NCBI GenBank assembly: GCA_038527375.1
Contig: JBCBFU010000061.1
Span: 1-16,212, forward strand
Direction: 5' to 3'
From: Shimia_B sp038527375
Lineage (GTDB): Bacteria > Pseudomonadota > Alphaproteobacteria > Rhodobacterales > Rhodobacteraceae
Length of the DNA stretch: 16,212 bases
The position numbers were made by a program, and so were the translations under genes. Shown here one piece after another: positions 6,494-13,738 of this stretch; position 1 is the stretch's first letter; every line of letters starts with the position of its first letter. The notes under the pieces were generated by a model, which was given only the letters and a program-made list of their open reading frames with translations, made no database searches and had not been told where the DNA came from.

Positions 6494-7636
6494 ATGGACA
6501 ATATCGCTGGATCGAAGAACTCCCTCACGTGGCTGACAAGCATCGCGACGCTGGTTCTGGTGTTCATGTGGCTGTTCCCCACGGTGGGCCTGTTCGTGTC
6601 GTCCTTCCGTACGGTTGACCAGATCGGGTCGTCGGGCTGGTGGTCTGCGCTGAGCACGCAGGAGCAGCAGAACGGCGCCATCCGCATCGCGGGCGAGGAG
6701 TTCGAAGAGGGCGGCCTGTTCGTGATCGAAGGCAACCTGTTCGACAACGAAGGCACCGAGGTCCTGAACTGGGGCACGTCCTCGCGCGCTCCTTCGGATT
6801 TTGCGCCCGGTGACACGGCCGAGTTGTCGCGCGATCGCACGGTGACGCTCCAAGCCGACGGGTCATTCCGCATGACGGCTGTAGAAAGCCAAGAGGGCGC
6901 GCGCCTGCCGCGGGTGTTCACCACGACGTCGAGCCCGCCTGAGTTTACCTTCAACAACTACCGCTTCATGCTGTTTGACCCTGAAAACAGCGAAGGCATG
7001 GCCAAGGCGTTCTTCAACACGCTGACGGTGACCATTCCGGCAACGATCATCCCGATCCTCGTGGCGGCATTCGCGGCCTTCGCGCTGGCCTGGATGGATT
7101 TCCCGGGGCGCGCGCTTCTGGTGGCCGTGGTCGTGGGCCTGCTCGTCGTGCCGCTGCAACTGGCGCTGATCCCGCTTCTGAAACTGCACCTGAATGTGGG
7201 GATCGGGAAAGGTTATCTGGGGGTCTGGCTTGCCCATACGGGCTTTGGCCTTCCGCTGGCCATCTATCTGCTCAGGAACTACATGGCCGGGCTCCCGCGC
7301 GATATCATCGAAAACGCGCGGGTCGATGGGGCGACCGACTTCCAGATTTTCACCAAGATTATCCTGCCGCTGTCGTTCCCGGCGCTGGCGTCCTTTGCGA
7401 TCTTCCAGTTCCTTTGGACATGGAATGACCTGCTGGTGGCCAAGGTGTTCCTGATCGACTCGACTGGGCAGACGACGGTGATGACGAACCAGATCGTCGA
7501 ATTGCTGGGCACCCGGGGCGGCAATTGGGAAATCCTTGCGACGGCGGCCTTTGTGTCGATCGCGGTCCCATTGATCGTCTTCTTCGCCCTCCAGAAATTC
7601 CTTGTGCGCGGCCTGTTGGCCGGGTCTGTGAAGTAA
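6494..7636 (+). CDS. aglG: Alpha-glucoside ABC transporter permease AglG
   Basis: Second permease of the importer, 380 residues, MalG-type. One hydrophobic segment at 11-36 is followed by a hydrophilic stretch of about 110 residues (about 41-150) before the conserved permease core starting near FTFNNYR (151-157). The core segments lie at about 174-200, 206-230, 242-262, 293-315 and 346-370. The EAA loop is at 273-292 (ENARVDGATDFQIFTKIILP). MalG proteins are usually near 280-300 residues, so the extra length comes from the periplasmic insert, which I recall as normal for AglG. The ribosome site GGGGAG is at 6480-6485. aglA starts 11 bases after the stop. Confidence 0.93.
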   Translation: MDNIAGSKNSLTWLTSIATLVLVFMWLFPTVGLFVSSFRTVDQIGSSGWWSALSTQEQQNGAIRIAGEEFEEGGLFVIEGNLFDNEGTEVLNWGTSSRAPSDFAPGDTAELSRDRTVTLQADGSFRMTAVESQEGARLPRVFTTTSSPPEFTFNNYRFMLFDPENSEGMAKAFFNTLTVTIPATIIPILVAAFAAFALAWMDFPGRALLVAVVVGLLVVPLQLALIPLLKLHLNVGIGKGYLGVWLAHTGFGLPLAIYLLRNYMAGLPRDIIENARVDGATDFQIFTKIILPLSFPALASFAIFQFLWTWNDLLVAKVFLIDSTGQTTVMTNQIVELLGTRGGNWEILATAAFVSIAVPLIVFFALQKFLVRGLLAGSVK

Positions 7637-7647
7637 AGAAAGTAGCT

Positions 7648-9303
7648 ATGACTGAGATGTCGAAAACGCTGGGCGGCAAAGCTGTCGTCGATCCTGACTG
7701 GTGGCGCGGATCGGTGATCTATCAGATCTATCCGCGCAGCTATCAGGACAGCAACGGTGACGGGGTGGGTGACCTGTTGGGCATCGTGCACCGTCTGCCA
7801 TACATCGCTTCGCTGGGTGTGGATGGCATCTGGATCAGCCCGTTCTTCAAATCGCCCATGAAGGACTTTGGCTATGACGTGAGCGATTATTGCGACGTTG
7901 ATCCGATGTTCGGGACGCTGGCGGATTTCGACATTCTGGTCGAGACAGCCCATCAATACGGGCTTAAGGTCATGATCGACCTCGTGCTGTCGCACACCTC
8001 CGAGGATCATCCGTGGTTCGAGGCGTGCCGGTCCAGCCGCGACAACGATAAATGCGATTGGTACGTCTGGTCGGACCCCAAACCCGATGGCACGCCGCCC
8101 AACAACTGGCTGTCGATCTTTGGGGGATCGGCGTGGCAGTGGGACCCGCGGCGCGAGCAGTATTACCTGCACAATTTCCTGAAATCGCAGCCCGACCTGA
8201 ACTTCCACAACCCGGATGTGCAGCAGGCACTGCTGGATGTGACGCGGTTCTGGCTGGATCGCGGGGTGGATGGGTTCCGGCTCGATACCATCAACTTCTA
8301 CTTTGCGGACAAGGAGTTGCGGGACAATCCTGCACTGCCGAAGGAGGAGCGGAACGCGACCATCGCGCCATCCGTGAACCCCTATAACCACCAGCGCCAC
8401 GTGCATTCCAAGAACCAGCCCGAGAACCTCGAATTTCTGGCGCGGTTCCGGGACCTACTGGATGAATATCCCGGATCGACCTGCGTGGGCGAAGTCGGTG
8501 ATGCGCAACGGGGGCTGGAACTCCTTGGTGAATACACCGCGGGCGATGACCACGTGCACATGTGCTACGCGTTTGAATTGCTGTCGGGCGCGCGCCCCAC
8601 GGCGCAGACCATCGCGGATGTGTTCGAACGCTTTGCGGCGGCAGCCCCCGATGGTTGGGCGTGCTGGGCGTATTCGAACCATGACGTGGTGCGCCACGCC
8701 TCGCGCTGGTCGCTGACCCCGCAGGCGCAGCGGCTGTTTCACACCATGATGATCTGCCTGCGCGGGTCGCTGTGCCTTTATCAGGGGGAAGAGTTGGGCC
8801 TGAACGAGGCGGATGTTCCGTTCGAGGCGCTTCGGGACCCCTACGGCGTGGAGTTCTGGCCCGAATTCAAAGGCCGCGACGGATGCCGCACGCCCATGGT
8901 GTGGGAGCCGTCCAATACCAATGGCGGGTTCACCAGCGGGCTGCCGTGGTTGCCCGTGGCGCCCGAACACCTGCGTCAGTCTGTTGCCACGCAGGAGACG
9001 GAGCCTGCGGCGCTTCTTCATCACTATCGCAAGGCGCTGGCCTTCCGGCGAACACATCCGGCGCTGACCAAGGGGGACATCACGCCCATGGATGTCGCGG
9101 GGTCGGTCCTGTCGTTCCAGCGCAGCCACACGAACGAGACGATTTTCTGCGCGTTCAACCTGTCGGACGAACCGGGCACCATCGACGTGCCTGACGGCGA
9201 CTGGGCGACCATCGGGGCAGAGCTCGGCTCGATCGCGCCGGGGCCGGATTACAAGCTGCATCTTGGCCCTTGGCAGGCCACGATCGCGCTCAAAAAAGCA
9301 TAA
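7648..9303 (+). CDS. aglA: Cytoplasmic GH13 alpha-glucosidase AglA
   Basis: Retaining alpha-glucosidase of glycoside hydrolase family 13 (551 residues) that splits imported alpha-glucosides to glucose. No signal peptide is present. The N-terminus WWRGSVIYQIYPRSYQDSNG (18-37) is the family start of the barrel. Region I is DLVLSH (111-116). Region II is GFRLDTINF (209-217) with nucleophile D213. Region III is VGEVGD (280-285) with acid E282. Region IV is YSNHD (342-346) with D346. The residue after the nucleophile is Thr (DTIN), not the Val of oligo-1,6-glucosidases (DVIN), which points to alpha-1,4 or disaccharide preference, as in Halomonas-type enzymes. A small C-terminal beta domain follows from about 470. 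The ATG at 7648 is chosen because earlier in-frame codons lie inside aglG. Its ribosome site (AAAGAAAG) is weak. A second ATG four residues... three codons on, at 7657, is an alternative. Confidence 0.93.
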   Translation: MTEMSKTLGGKAVVDPDWWRGSVIYQIYPRSYQDSNGDGVGDLLGIVHRLPYIASLGVDGIWISPFFKSPMKDFGYDVSDYCDVDPMFGTLADFDILVETAHQYGLKVMIDLVLSHTSEDHPWFEACRSSRDNDKCDWYVWSDPKPDGTPPNNWLSIFGGSAWQWDPRREQYYLHNFLKSQPDLNFHNPDVQQALLDVTRFWLDRGVDGFRLDTINFYFADKELRDNPALPKEERNATIAPSVNPYNHQRHVHSKNQPENLEFLARFRDLLDEYPGSTCVGEVGDAQRGLELLGEYTAGDDHVHMCYAFELLSGARPTAQTIADVFERFAAAAPDGWACWAYSNHDVVRHASRWSLTPQAQRLFHTMMICLRGSLCLYQGEELGLNEADVPFEALRDPYGVEFWPEFKGRDGCRTPMVWEPSNTNGGFTSGLPWLPVAPEHLRQSVATQETEPAALLHHYRKALAFRRTHPALTKGDITPMDVAGSVLSFQRSHTNETIFCAFNLSDEPGTIDVPDGDWATIGAELGSIAPGPDYKLHLGPWQATIALKKA

Positions 9304-9316
9304 GGGGAGGGACACC

Positions 9317-10420
9317 ATGGCCAATCTGAAGCTGACGGATGTCGAAAAGACCTATGGGGGCACGGTCAACGTGCTCAACAACATCAATCTGGACATCGAA
9401 CAGGGCGAATTGATCGTCTTTGTCGGGCCTTCGGGCTGTGGCAAGTCGACCTTGCTGCGGATGATCGCGGGTCTGGAAAAGATCACGGGCGGCACGCTCG
9501 AGATCGACGGGATGACCGTGAACGATGTGCCCCCGTCTGAACGCGGGATCGCGATGGTGTTCCAATCCTACGCGCTTTATCCGCACATGACGGTGCGCGA
9601 CAACATGGCCTTCGCGCTGAAACTGGCCAAGAAAAGCCAGGCTGAAATCGATGCGGCCATCGAAAGCGCGGCCGACAAGCTGCAACTGACAGAATACCTC
9701 GACCGGTTGCCCAAGGCCCTGTCGGGGGGGCAACGTCAGCGGGTGGCGATCGGTCGGTCGATTGTGCGCGACCCCAAGGTCTACCTCTTCGACGAACCGC
9801 TCTCGAACCTCGATGCGGCGCTGCGCGTGGCAACGCGGATCGAGATCGCGCAGCTGAAAGAGCAGATGCCAGACTCGACCATGATCTACGTGACGCACGA
9901 TCAGGTGGAGGCGATGACGCTGGCCAGCCGGATCGTGGTTCTGGCCAACAAGGGCATCGCTCAGGTGGGATCACCGCTGGAGCTGTATGAGCGGCCCGAG
10001 AATGAGTTTGTCGCGCAATTCATCGGCTCGCCCCAGATGAACCTGCTGGCCGGTGAGATTGTTGAGACGGGCGAGGTCACGACCGTGCGCACCGATGACG
10101 GCGGCGGCACGTTCACAGCCAACATCCCGACGCTGGCCGCCGACAAAGGCATGAAGGTTAATGTCGGTATCCGCCCCGAAGACATGGTGATCACCGACGC
10201 AGCGGACTACGCCTTTGCGGCCACGGTGAACATCACCGAGGCGCTGGGTGAGGTCACGCTGCTGTATTTCGAGCCGCCCAAACCGGGGCAGGCGACGGAC
10301 ACTGTCATCGCCAAGCTGCCCGGCATTCACCGCGACATGCGGGGTCAGCAGGTGAAACTGGCGGTCGATCCCAGCAAGGTGCACCTGTTCTCGAACGGGG
10401 TGTCGTTGCTCTATCGCTGA
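9317..10420 (+). CDS. aglK: Alpha-glucoside ABC transporter ATPase AglK
   Basis: ATPase that powers the AglEFGK importer, 367 residues, MalK/UgpC type. Walker A GPSGCGKST is at 37-45, Q-loop Q83 in VFQSYALYPH, ABC signature LSGGQ at 135-139, Walker B VYLFDE at 155-160, D-loop SNLD at 163-166 and H-loop H194 in THDQVEA. The C-terminal third (about 240-367) is the OB/TOBE domain with GIRPEDM, which in MalK relatives carries regulatory contacts. The chosen ATG has a strong ribosome site at 9302-9311 that overlaps the aglA stop, indicating coupling. It is the last gene of the operon. Its stop codon lies inside the 3' end of the convergent XRE gene, leaving no room for a stand-alone terminator. 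Confidence 0.95.
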   Translation: MANLKLTDVEKTYGGTVNVLNNINLDIEQGELIVFVGPSGCGKSTLLRMIAGLEKITGGTLEIDGMTVNDVPPSERGIAMVFQSYALYPHMTVRDNMAFALKLAKKSQAEIDAAIESAADKLQLTEYLDRLPKALSGGQRQRVAIGRSIVRDPKVYLFDEPLSNLDAALRVATRIEIAQLKEQMPDSTMIYVTHDQVEAMTLASRIVVLANKGIAQVGSPLELYERPENEFVAQFIGSPQMNLLAGEIVETGEVTTVRTDDGGGTFTANIPTLAADKGMKVNVGIRPEDMVITDAADYAFAATVNITEALGEVTLLYFEPPKPGQATDTVIAKLPGIHRDMRGQQVKLAVDPSKVHLFSNGVSLLYR

Positions 10421-11163
10421 TCGGCCAGCGCGCGGAGTGTTGCCGCGCTTTGGTCATCGGCCGGAAAGAACAGCTCGATCTTGAGGTCGTCGACCGTTTG
10501 ATCGGTCGGCGTCCCAAACTGCGCGATGGTCGCAAAGAGCGACAGGCGCATGTCGCCCAACCGGATCACGGTCGGCACGGTGGGCGTGTCAGCGATTGGG
10601 CTTTGCGCGTGTGGTGCAAGGTCACGGGCCGCTTGATCCAGAACGTCGTCACCACCCAGTGCTGCGCTTTCCGTCCGCAGACGTTGGGCGGAATGATGCG
10701 CCACCTCGGGCCAGTTTTCGATGATCGCCTGAACGTCGGGCCGCAGGATCAGGTCGATCATGCTGGCGCCCGCGTCCAAGCCAAGCGCGCCAAAGAGGTG
10801 GCGCGCCGGGTCATTCATCCGCTGGATGACCCAGTGCCCGTCGATGGCAATCCCGGGATAGGGCGCGTGGCGGTCGAGCGTCCAGTCGAGCGCCTGCCGG
10901 ATGGGGGCAAGCGCGTCCGCATCGAGCGCGCTGCGCCGGTAGCGTGCGGCAAAGCCTGCGGCCCCCAGCATCCGGTTGCGCATATCGAGCGGCACCGACA
11001 GCACGTCCCCCAGATGCAGGATCATGTCGCGGGACGGACGCGCACGACCTGTTTCCAGAAAGGAGATGTGGCGCGCGCTGACGCCCGCCTCGAGAGAGAG
11101 ATCAAGCTGGCTGAAACGGCGTTGCTGACGCCAGTGGCGCAGAAGGTCGGGAAAGCTGTCCAT
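10411..11163 (-). CDS. XRE-family regulator with MmyB-like sensor domain
   Basis: Transcription regulator of 250 residues. The XRE helix-turn-helix covers about residues 6-60, with FSQLDLSLEAGVSARHISFLETG as its core (split 18-29, 30-39) and RARPSRDMILHLGDVL after it. From about residue 88 the protein matches the MmyB-like ligand-binding domain (PF17765): NDPARHLFG, then DLILRPDVQAIIENWPEVA, and the terminal FGTPTDQTVDDLKIELFFP pattern. The ligand of this family is not known to me. The gene diverges from a small membrane-protein gene across a 102-bp spacer carrying a 15-bp inverted repeat, its likely operator. No Shine-Dalgarno sequence precedes the ATG and the best -10 box (complement of 11170-11175) is only seven bases away, so the mRNA may be leaderless. 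Its last 10 bases overlap aglK on the other strand. Confidence 0.88.
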   Translation of the reverse strand: MDSFPDLLRHWRQQRRFSQLDLSLEAGVSARHISFLETGRARPSRDMILHLGDVLSVPLDMRNRMLGAAGFAARYRRSALDADALAPIRQALDWTLDRHAPYPGIAIDGHWVIQRMNDPARHLFGALGLDAGASMIDLILRPDVQAIIENWPEVAHHSAQRLRTESAALGGDDVLDQAARDLAPHAQSPIADTPTVPTVIRLGDMRLSLFATIAQFGTPTDQTVDDLKIELFFPADDQSAATLRALADQR

Positions 11164-11169
11164 GGGGCC

Positions 11170-11198
11170 AGCCTAGCAGCCGGACAGGCGCGCGTCCC
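11170..11198 (-). promoter_or_regulatory. Candidate leaderless promoter of the XRE regulator
   Basis: On the minus strand GGGACG (complement of 11193-11198) and TAGGCT (complement of 11170-11175) are spaced by 17 bases. Transcription would begin at or next to the A of the ATG at 11163. The same TAGGCT hexamer appears in the proposed ppx promoter, suggesting a local -10 preference. Box matches are only three of six each, so this is tentative. Confidence 0.4.
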
Positions 11199-11213
11199 TT
11201 ACCTGCGAGGTAA
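11199..11213. promoter_or_regulatory. Inverted repeat TTACCT-GCG-AGGTAA, likely XRE operator
   Basis: A perfect 6-bp inverted repeat with a three-base centre lies between the divergent XRE regulator and the membrane-protein gene. It abuts the proposed -35 box of the regulator and is 53 bases ahead of the membrane-protein ATG. Symmetry, AT-containing arms in a G+C-rich region and placement all fit binding by a dimeric helix-turn-helix protein, most simply the adjacent regulator. Confidence 0.65.
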
Positions 11214-11265
11214 TTGTTTTGGCGCAGGCGGATTGCGAGGAGGGGCAAAACCAAGGAGCCTTCCC

Positions 11266-11694
11266 ATGACCCGCGAACAACGCCTTTTGCGCTTCAACGC
11301 TTTTCTCATCACGATCCCCTTTGGCATCCTCTTTGCCGCCGGGGCCTGGCCGCCGATTTACGATCTGCTGCGGTTCTTCTTTGTCTTTGTTCACTGGCCC
11401 TTCAACCCGGCGCCCGAGGTGCTGGAGCCCACCGCGCGGTTGCTGATCGCGATTGGGGGCGGTGTGGCGGCCGGGCTGGGGGCGGCCACGTGGATGGTGG
11501 CGACCCATGTGCTGCCCGTCGCGCCCGAGGCCGGGCGGCGCGTGCTGTTTGCGGCAGGGGGGACGTGGTTCGTGACCGACTCCACGTTTTCCGTGGTTGC
11601 TGGATCACCGATGAACGTGGTGCCCAATGTCGTGCTTTTGGCGATGCTGGTCGGGCCAAGCCTGATGGCGGCGCGCGAAGACCGCGCCGCCTGA
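11266..11694 (+). CDS. Small hypothetical membrane protein
   Basis: Protein of 142 residues with about four hydrophobic segments at 11-30, 57-83, 91-112 and 117-136. A Phe/Pro/Trp-rich stretch at 27-50 contains FFFVFVHWPFNPAP, and the tail MAAREDRAA is charged. I do not recognise the family and see no catalytic motif. The ATG is chosen for its good AAGGAG site at 11253-11258. A far longer open frame to the left runs antisense through the XRE gene and is not credible. The divergent XRE regulator and the shared inverted repeat suggest this gene is its target. The gene ends eight bases from the convergent stop of the methyltransferase gene. Confidence 0.72.
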   Translation: MTREQRLLRFNAFLITIPFGILFAAGAWPPIYDLLRFFFVFVHWPFNPAPEVLEPTARLLIAIGGGVAAGLGAATWMVATHVLPVAPEAGRRVLFAAGGTWFVTDSTFSVVAGSPMNVVPNVVLLAMLVGPSLMAAREDRAA

Positions 11695-11702
11695 GCCGGG
11701 CG

Positions 11703-12770
11703 TCAGCCGCGGCGGCGGCGTCCGCGCGCGCGACCGCCTGCGGGGGCTGCGTCCGGGTCTTTGTTGAACCCGATCCACGCGGCGCCGCCTTCGTCGTTGT
11801 TGGTCAGGAAGTTGGCGGCGCGGATGGCCTCCATCTCCTTGCCCGGGCGGGGCTTGGTGGAGCCGAGGTTGAACATCTTGCAGAACGCCTCGTCATCCAT
11901 GCCTTCTGGCAGGATGATCCCGGCCTCGGCGACCTTGGCCTTGGCTTCGGCCAGCTTCTTGGGGCCGACGGGCAGGGCCACGGGGTTCATGATCGCGGAC
12001 GTCATGCCCGCGGTCATGGCCATGGGCAGAAATGCGTTGTTGATGCCGTGCCGGTTGGGCAGCCCGAAGGAGATATTGGAGGCCCCACAGGTCGTGTTCA
12101 CGCCCAACTCCTCGCGCAGACGGCGCACCAGGGTGAACACCTGAAGGCCCGCCGTGCCCATCGCCCCGATGGGCATCACCAGCGGGTCGACCACGATGTC
12201 GTGCGCGGGGATGCCAAAATCGGCGGCGCGTTCCACGATCTTCTTGGCCACGGCAAAGCGGACGTCGGGGTCTTCGGAAATGCCGGTATCATCGTTTGAG
12301 ATCGCCACGACCGGCACGTTGTATTTCGCCACGAGGGGCAGAACCATTTCCAGACGTTCTTCTTCGCCTGTTACTGAGTTCAGGAGAGGGCGACCTTCGG
12401 CTGCGGCCAGACCGTTTTCCAGAGCACCGGGGACCGAGCTGTCGATGCAGAGCGGGCAGTCGGTGACGGCTTGGACGCGCTCGACCAGCTGTTTCATCAG
12501 CTCAGGCTCGACAAAGTTGTTGTCCGCGTAGCGCGGGTCTTCGGCCATCTTGTTCGAGAAGACTGCGCCCGAGTTGATATCGAGCACGTTTGCACCGGCA
12601 GCCACCTGCGCCAGCGCGTCGGCCTCGACCCGGCTGAAATCGCCGCGCTCCAGCTCTTCGTTCAGGATCTTGCGACCCGTAGGATTGATCCGCTCCCCGA
12701 TGACGCAGAAGGGTTCGTCAAAGCCGATGATCGCGGTCTTGGTTTTGGATTCGATGACGGTGCGGGTCAT
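11703..12770 (-). CDS. Methyl-THF:corrinoid methyltransferase-like (pterin-binding) protein
   Basis: Pterin-binding TIM-barrel protein (PF00809) of 355 residues. It probably transfers the methyl group between methyltetrahydrofolate and a corrinoid protein. Motifs are IGERINPTGR (24-33), DINSG (64-68), CIDSS (108-112), NSVTGE (131-136), DPLVMPIG (195-202) and GASNISFGLPNR (229-240), the last being the hallmark of methyl-THF methyltransferases rather than dihydropteroate synthases. Stand-alone enzymes of this kind are near 260 residues. Here about 85 residues follow, ending in GGRARGRRRRG. It sits 15 bases behind metF with ribosome site AAGGACG, so both act on the 5-methyl-THF pool. It may be the folate-binding part of a methionine synthase split over several proteins, as I recall for roseobacters. 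No corrinoid- or homocysteine-binding partner is in the window. Confidence 0.88.
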   Translation of the reverse strand: MTRTVIESKTKTAIIGFDEPFCVIGERINPTGRKILNEELERGDFSRVEADALAQVAAGANVLDINSGAVFSNKMAEDPRYADNNFVEPELMKQLVERVQAVTDCPLCIDSSVPGALENGLAAAEGRPLLNSVTGEEERLEMVLPLVAKYNVPVVAISNDDTGISEDPDVRFAVAKKIVERAADFGIPAHDIVVDPLVMPIGAMGTAGLQVFTLVRRLREELGVNTTCGASNISFGLPNRHGINNAFLPMAMTAGMTSAIMNPVALPVGPKKLAEAKAKVAEAGIILPEGMDDEAFCKMFNLGSTKPRPGKEMEAIRAANFLTNNDEGGAAWIGFNKDPDAAPAGGRARGRRRRG

Positions 12771-12785
12771 GGTCGTTTGGCGTCC

Positions 12786-13712
12786 TTACTGGGCTGCGGC
12801 GGGCACGCCTGACGCGCCGCCGTGATCCTGTGTCCATGCGGCGTTGGTCTTGATCCCGCCAAGCGGGAAGAAGTGCACATGGGTGATGTTGAAGTCCGGG
12901 TTTGCCGCCTTGTGGGCGGCGAGGTCGGCAATGAAGTCTGTCGGCTCGAACGGGAGCAGGAGCTTGGTGACGTCCTTCGCACGGCGCTGAAGCACCCGCA
13001 ACGACGCGCCCACGCCGCAAGCAATCGAAAACTTAATCAACGTTTGCAATTTTGCGGGACCCGCGACGCCGATGTGAATGGGCAGCGTGATGCCCGCCGC
13101 CTTCAGGCTGTCGGCCCACTGGATGACGGGAGCAGCCTCGAAGCAGAACTGCGTGGCGATGGCCATGTCGGCATCCGAAGTCTCGGAAAACGCCTGTTTC
13201 CAGCGCAGCGCCGCATCGACGTTCGTCATCGACCCATCGGGGTCGATGTCCTTGTTGCCCTCGGGGTGGCCCGCCACGTGCAGGCGGGTGAAGCCCGCAT
13301 CGCCAAACGCTCCGGATTCCAGCAGACCCATGGAGCTATCGTAATCGCCATAAGGCTTGTCCACGCCGCCCGCGAGGAGGAGGGCGGATTTGACGTCGGC
13401 CTCGCCCTGATAGCGGTTGATCCAATCGGTCAGGACCGTCTTGTCCTTGATGATGCGCGCGGGGAAGTGCGGCATGACCTCGAACCCGTCGGCAGCGAGG
13501 CGTTTGGCGGTCGCGACCATGTCCTCGATCGGCGTGCCTTCGATATGGGCGATGTAGACGCGGGTGCCGGCGGGCAGGATGGCGCGGAAGTCATCGACCT
13601 TCTCGGCGGTGCGCGGCATCACCTCGATCGAGAAACCCTTGAGAAACGCCTCGACCGCGGGATCGACCGGCGTGACCTCGGCCTCTTTGGCCTTGAGATT
13701 GAAGAGAGCCAT
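12786..13712 (-). CDS. metF: Methylenetetrahydrofolate reductase, atypical MetF
   Basis: Reduces 5,10-methylene-THF to 5-methyl-THF using FAD. The protein has 308 residues, close to the usual 290-310. Recognisable family elements are GFSIEVMPR (27-34) with E30 at the place of E. coli Glu28, YIAHIEGT (53-60), PHFPAR (81-86), LLLAGGVD (111-118) with D118 in the flavin-contacting position, and ATQFCFEA (186-193), matching TQFFFD. The C-terminal third has HIGVAGPAKLQTL and IACGVG, unlike E. coli MetF and typical of a divergent subfamily. The ATG at 13712 has a GGGAGG ribosome site. A longer frame to 13871 overlaps the upstream gene. It is flanked on one transcript by a small PF13769-type gene (26 bp before) and the methyltransferase (15 bp after). 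Confidence 0.9.
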   Translation of the reverse strand: MALFNLKAKEAEVTPVDPAVEAFLKGFSIEVMPRTAEKVDDFRAILPAGTRVYIAHIEGTPIEDMVATAKRLAADGFEVMPHFPARIIKDKTVLTDWINRYQGEADVKSALLLAGGVDKPYGDYDSSMGLLESGAFGDAGFTRLHVAGHPEGNKDIDPDGSMTNVDAALRWKQAFSETSDADMAIATQFCFEAAPVIQWADSLKAAGITLPIHIGVAGPAKLQTLIKFSIACGVGASLRVLQRRAKDVTKLLLPFEPTDFIADLAAHKAANPDFNITHVHFFPLGGIKTNAAWTQDHGGASGVPAAAQ

Positions 13713-13738
13713 GGGCGTCCTCCCGTGCGGTTCTGGGC

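Noticed and set aside
7279..8406. 375-codon minus-strand frame opposite aglG and aglA
   Set aside because: Antisense shadow of the GH13 gene; no family motif and no ribosome site.
10450..11265. Long N-terminal extension of the membrane-protein frame
   Set aside because: It is antisense to the XRE gene. The start at 11266 has a good ribosome site and gives a sensible membrane protein.
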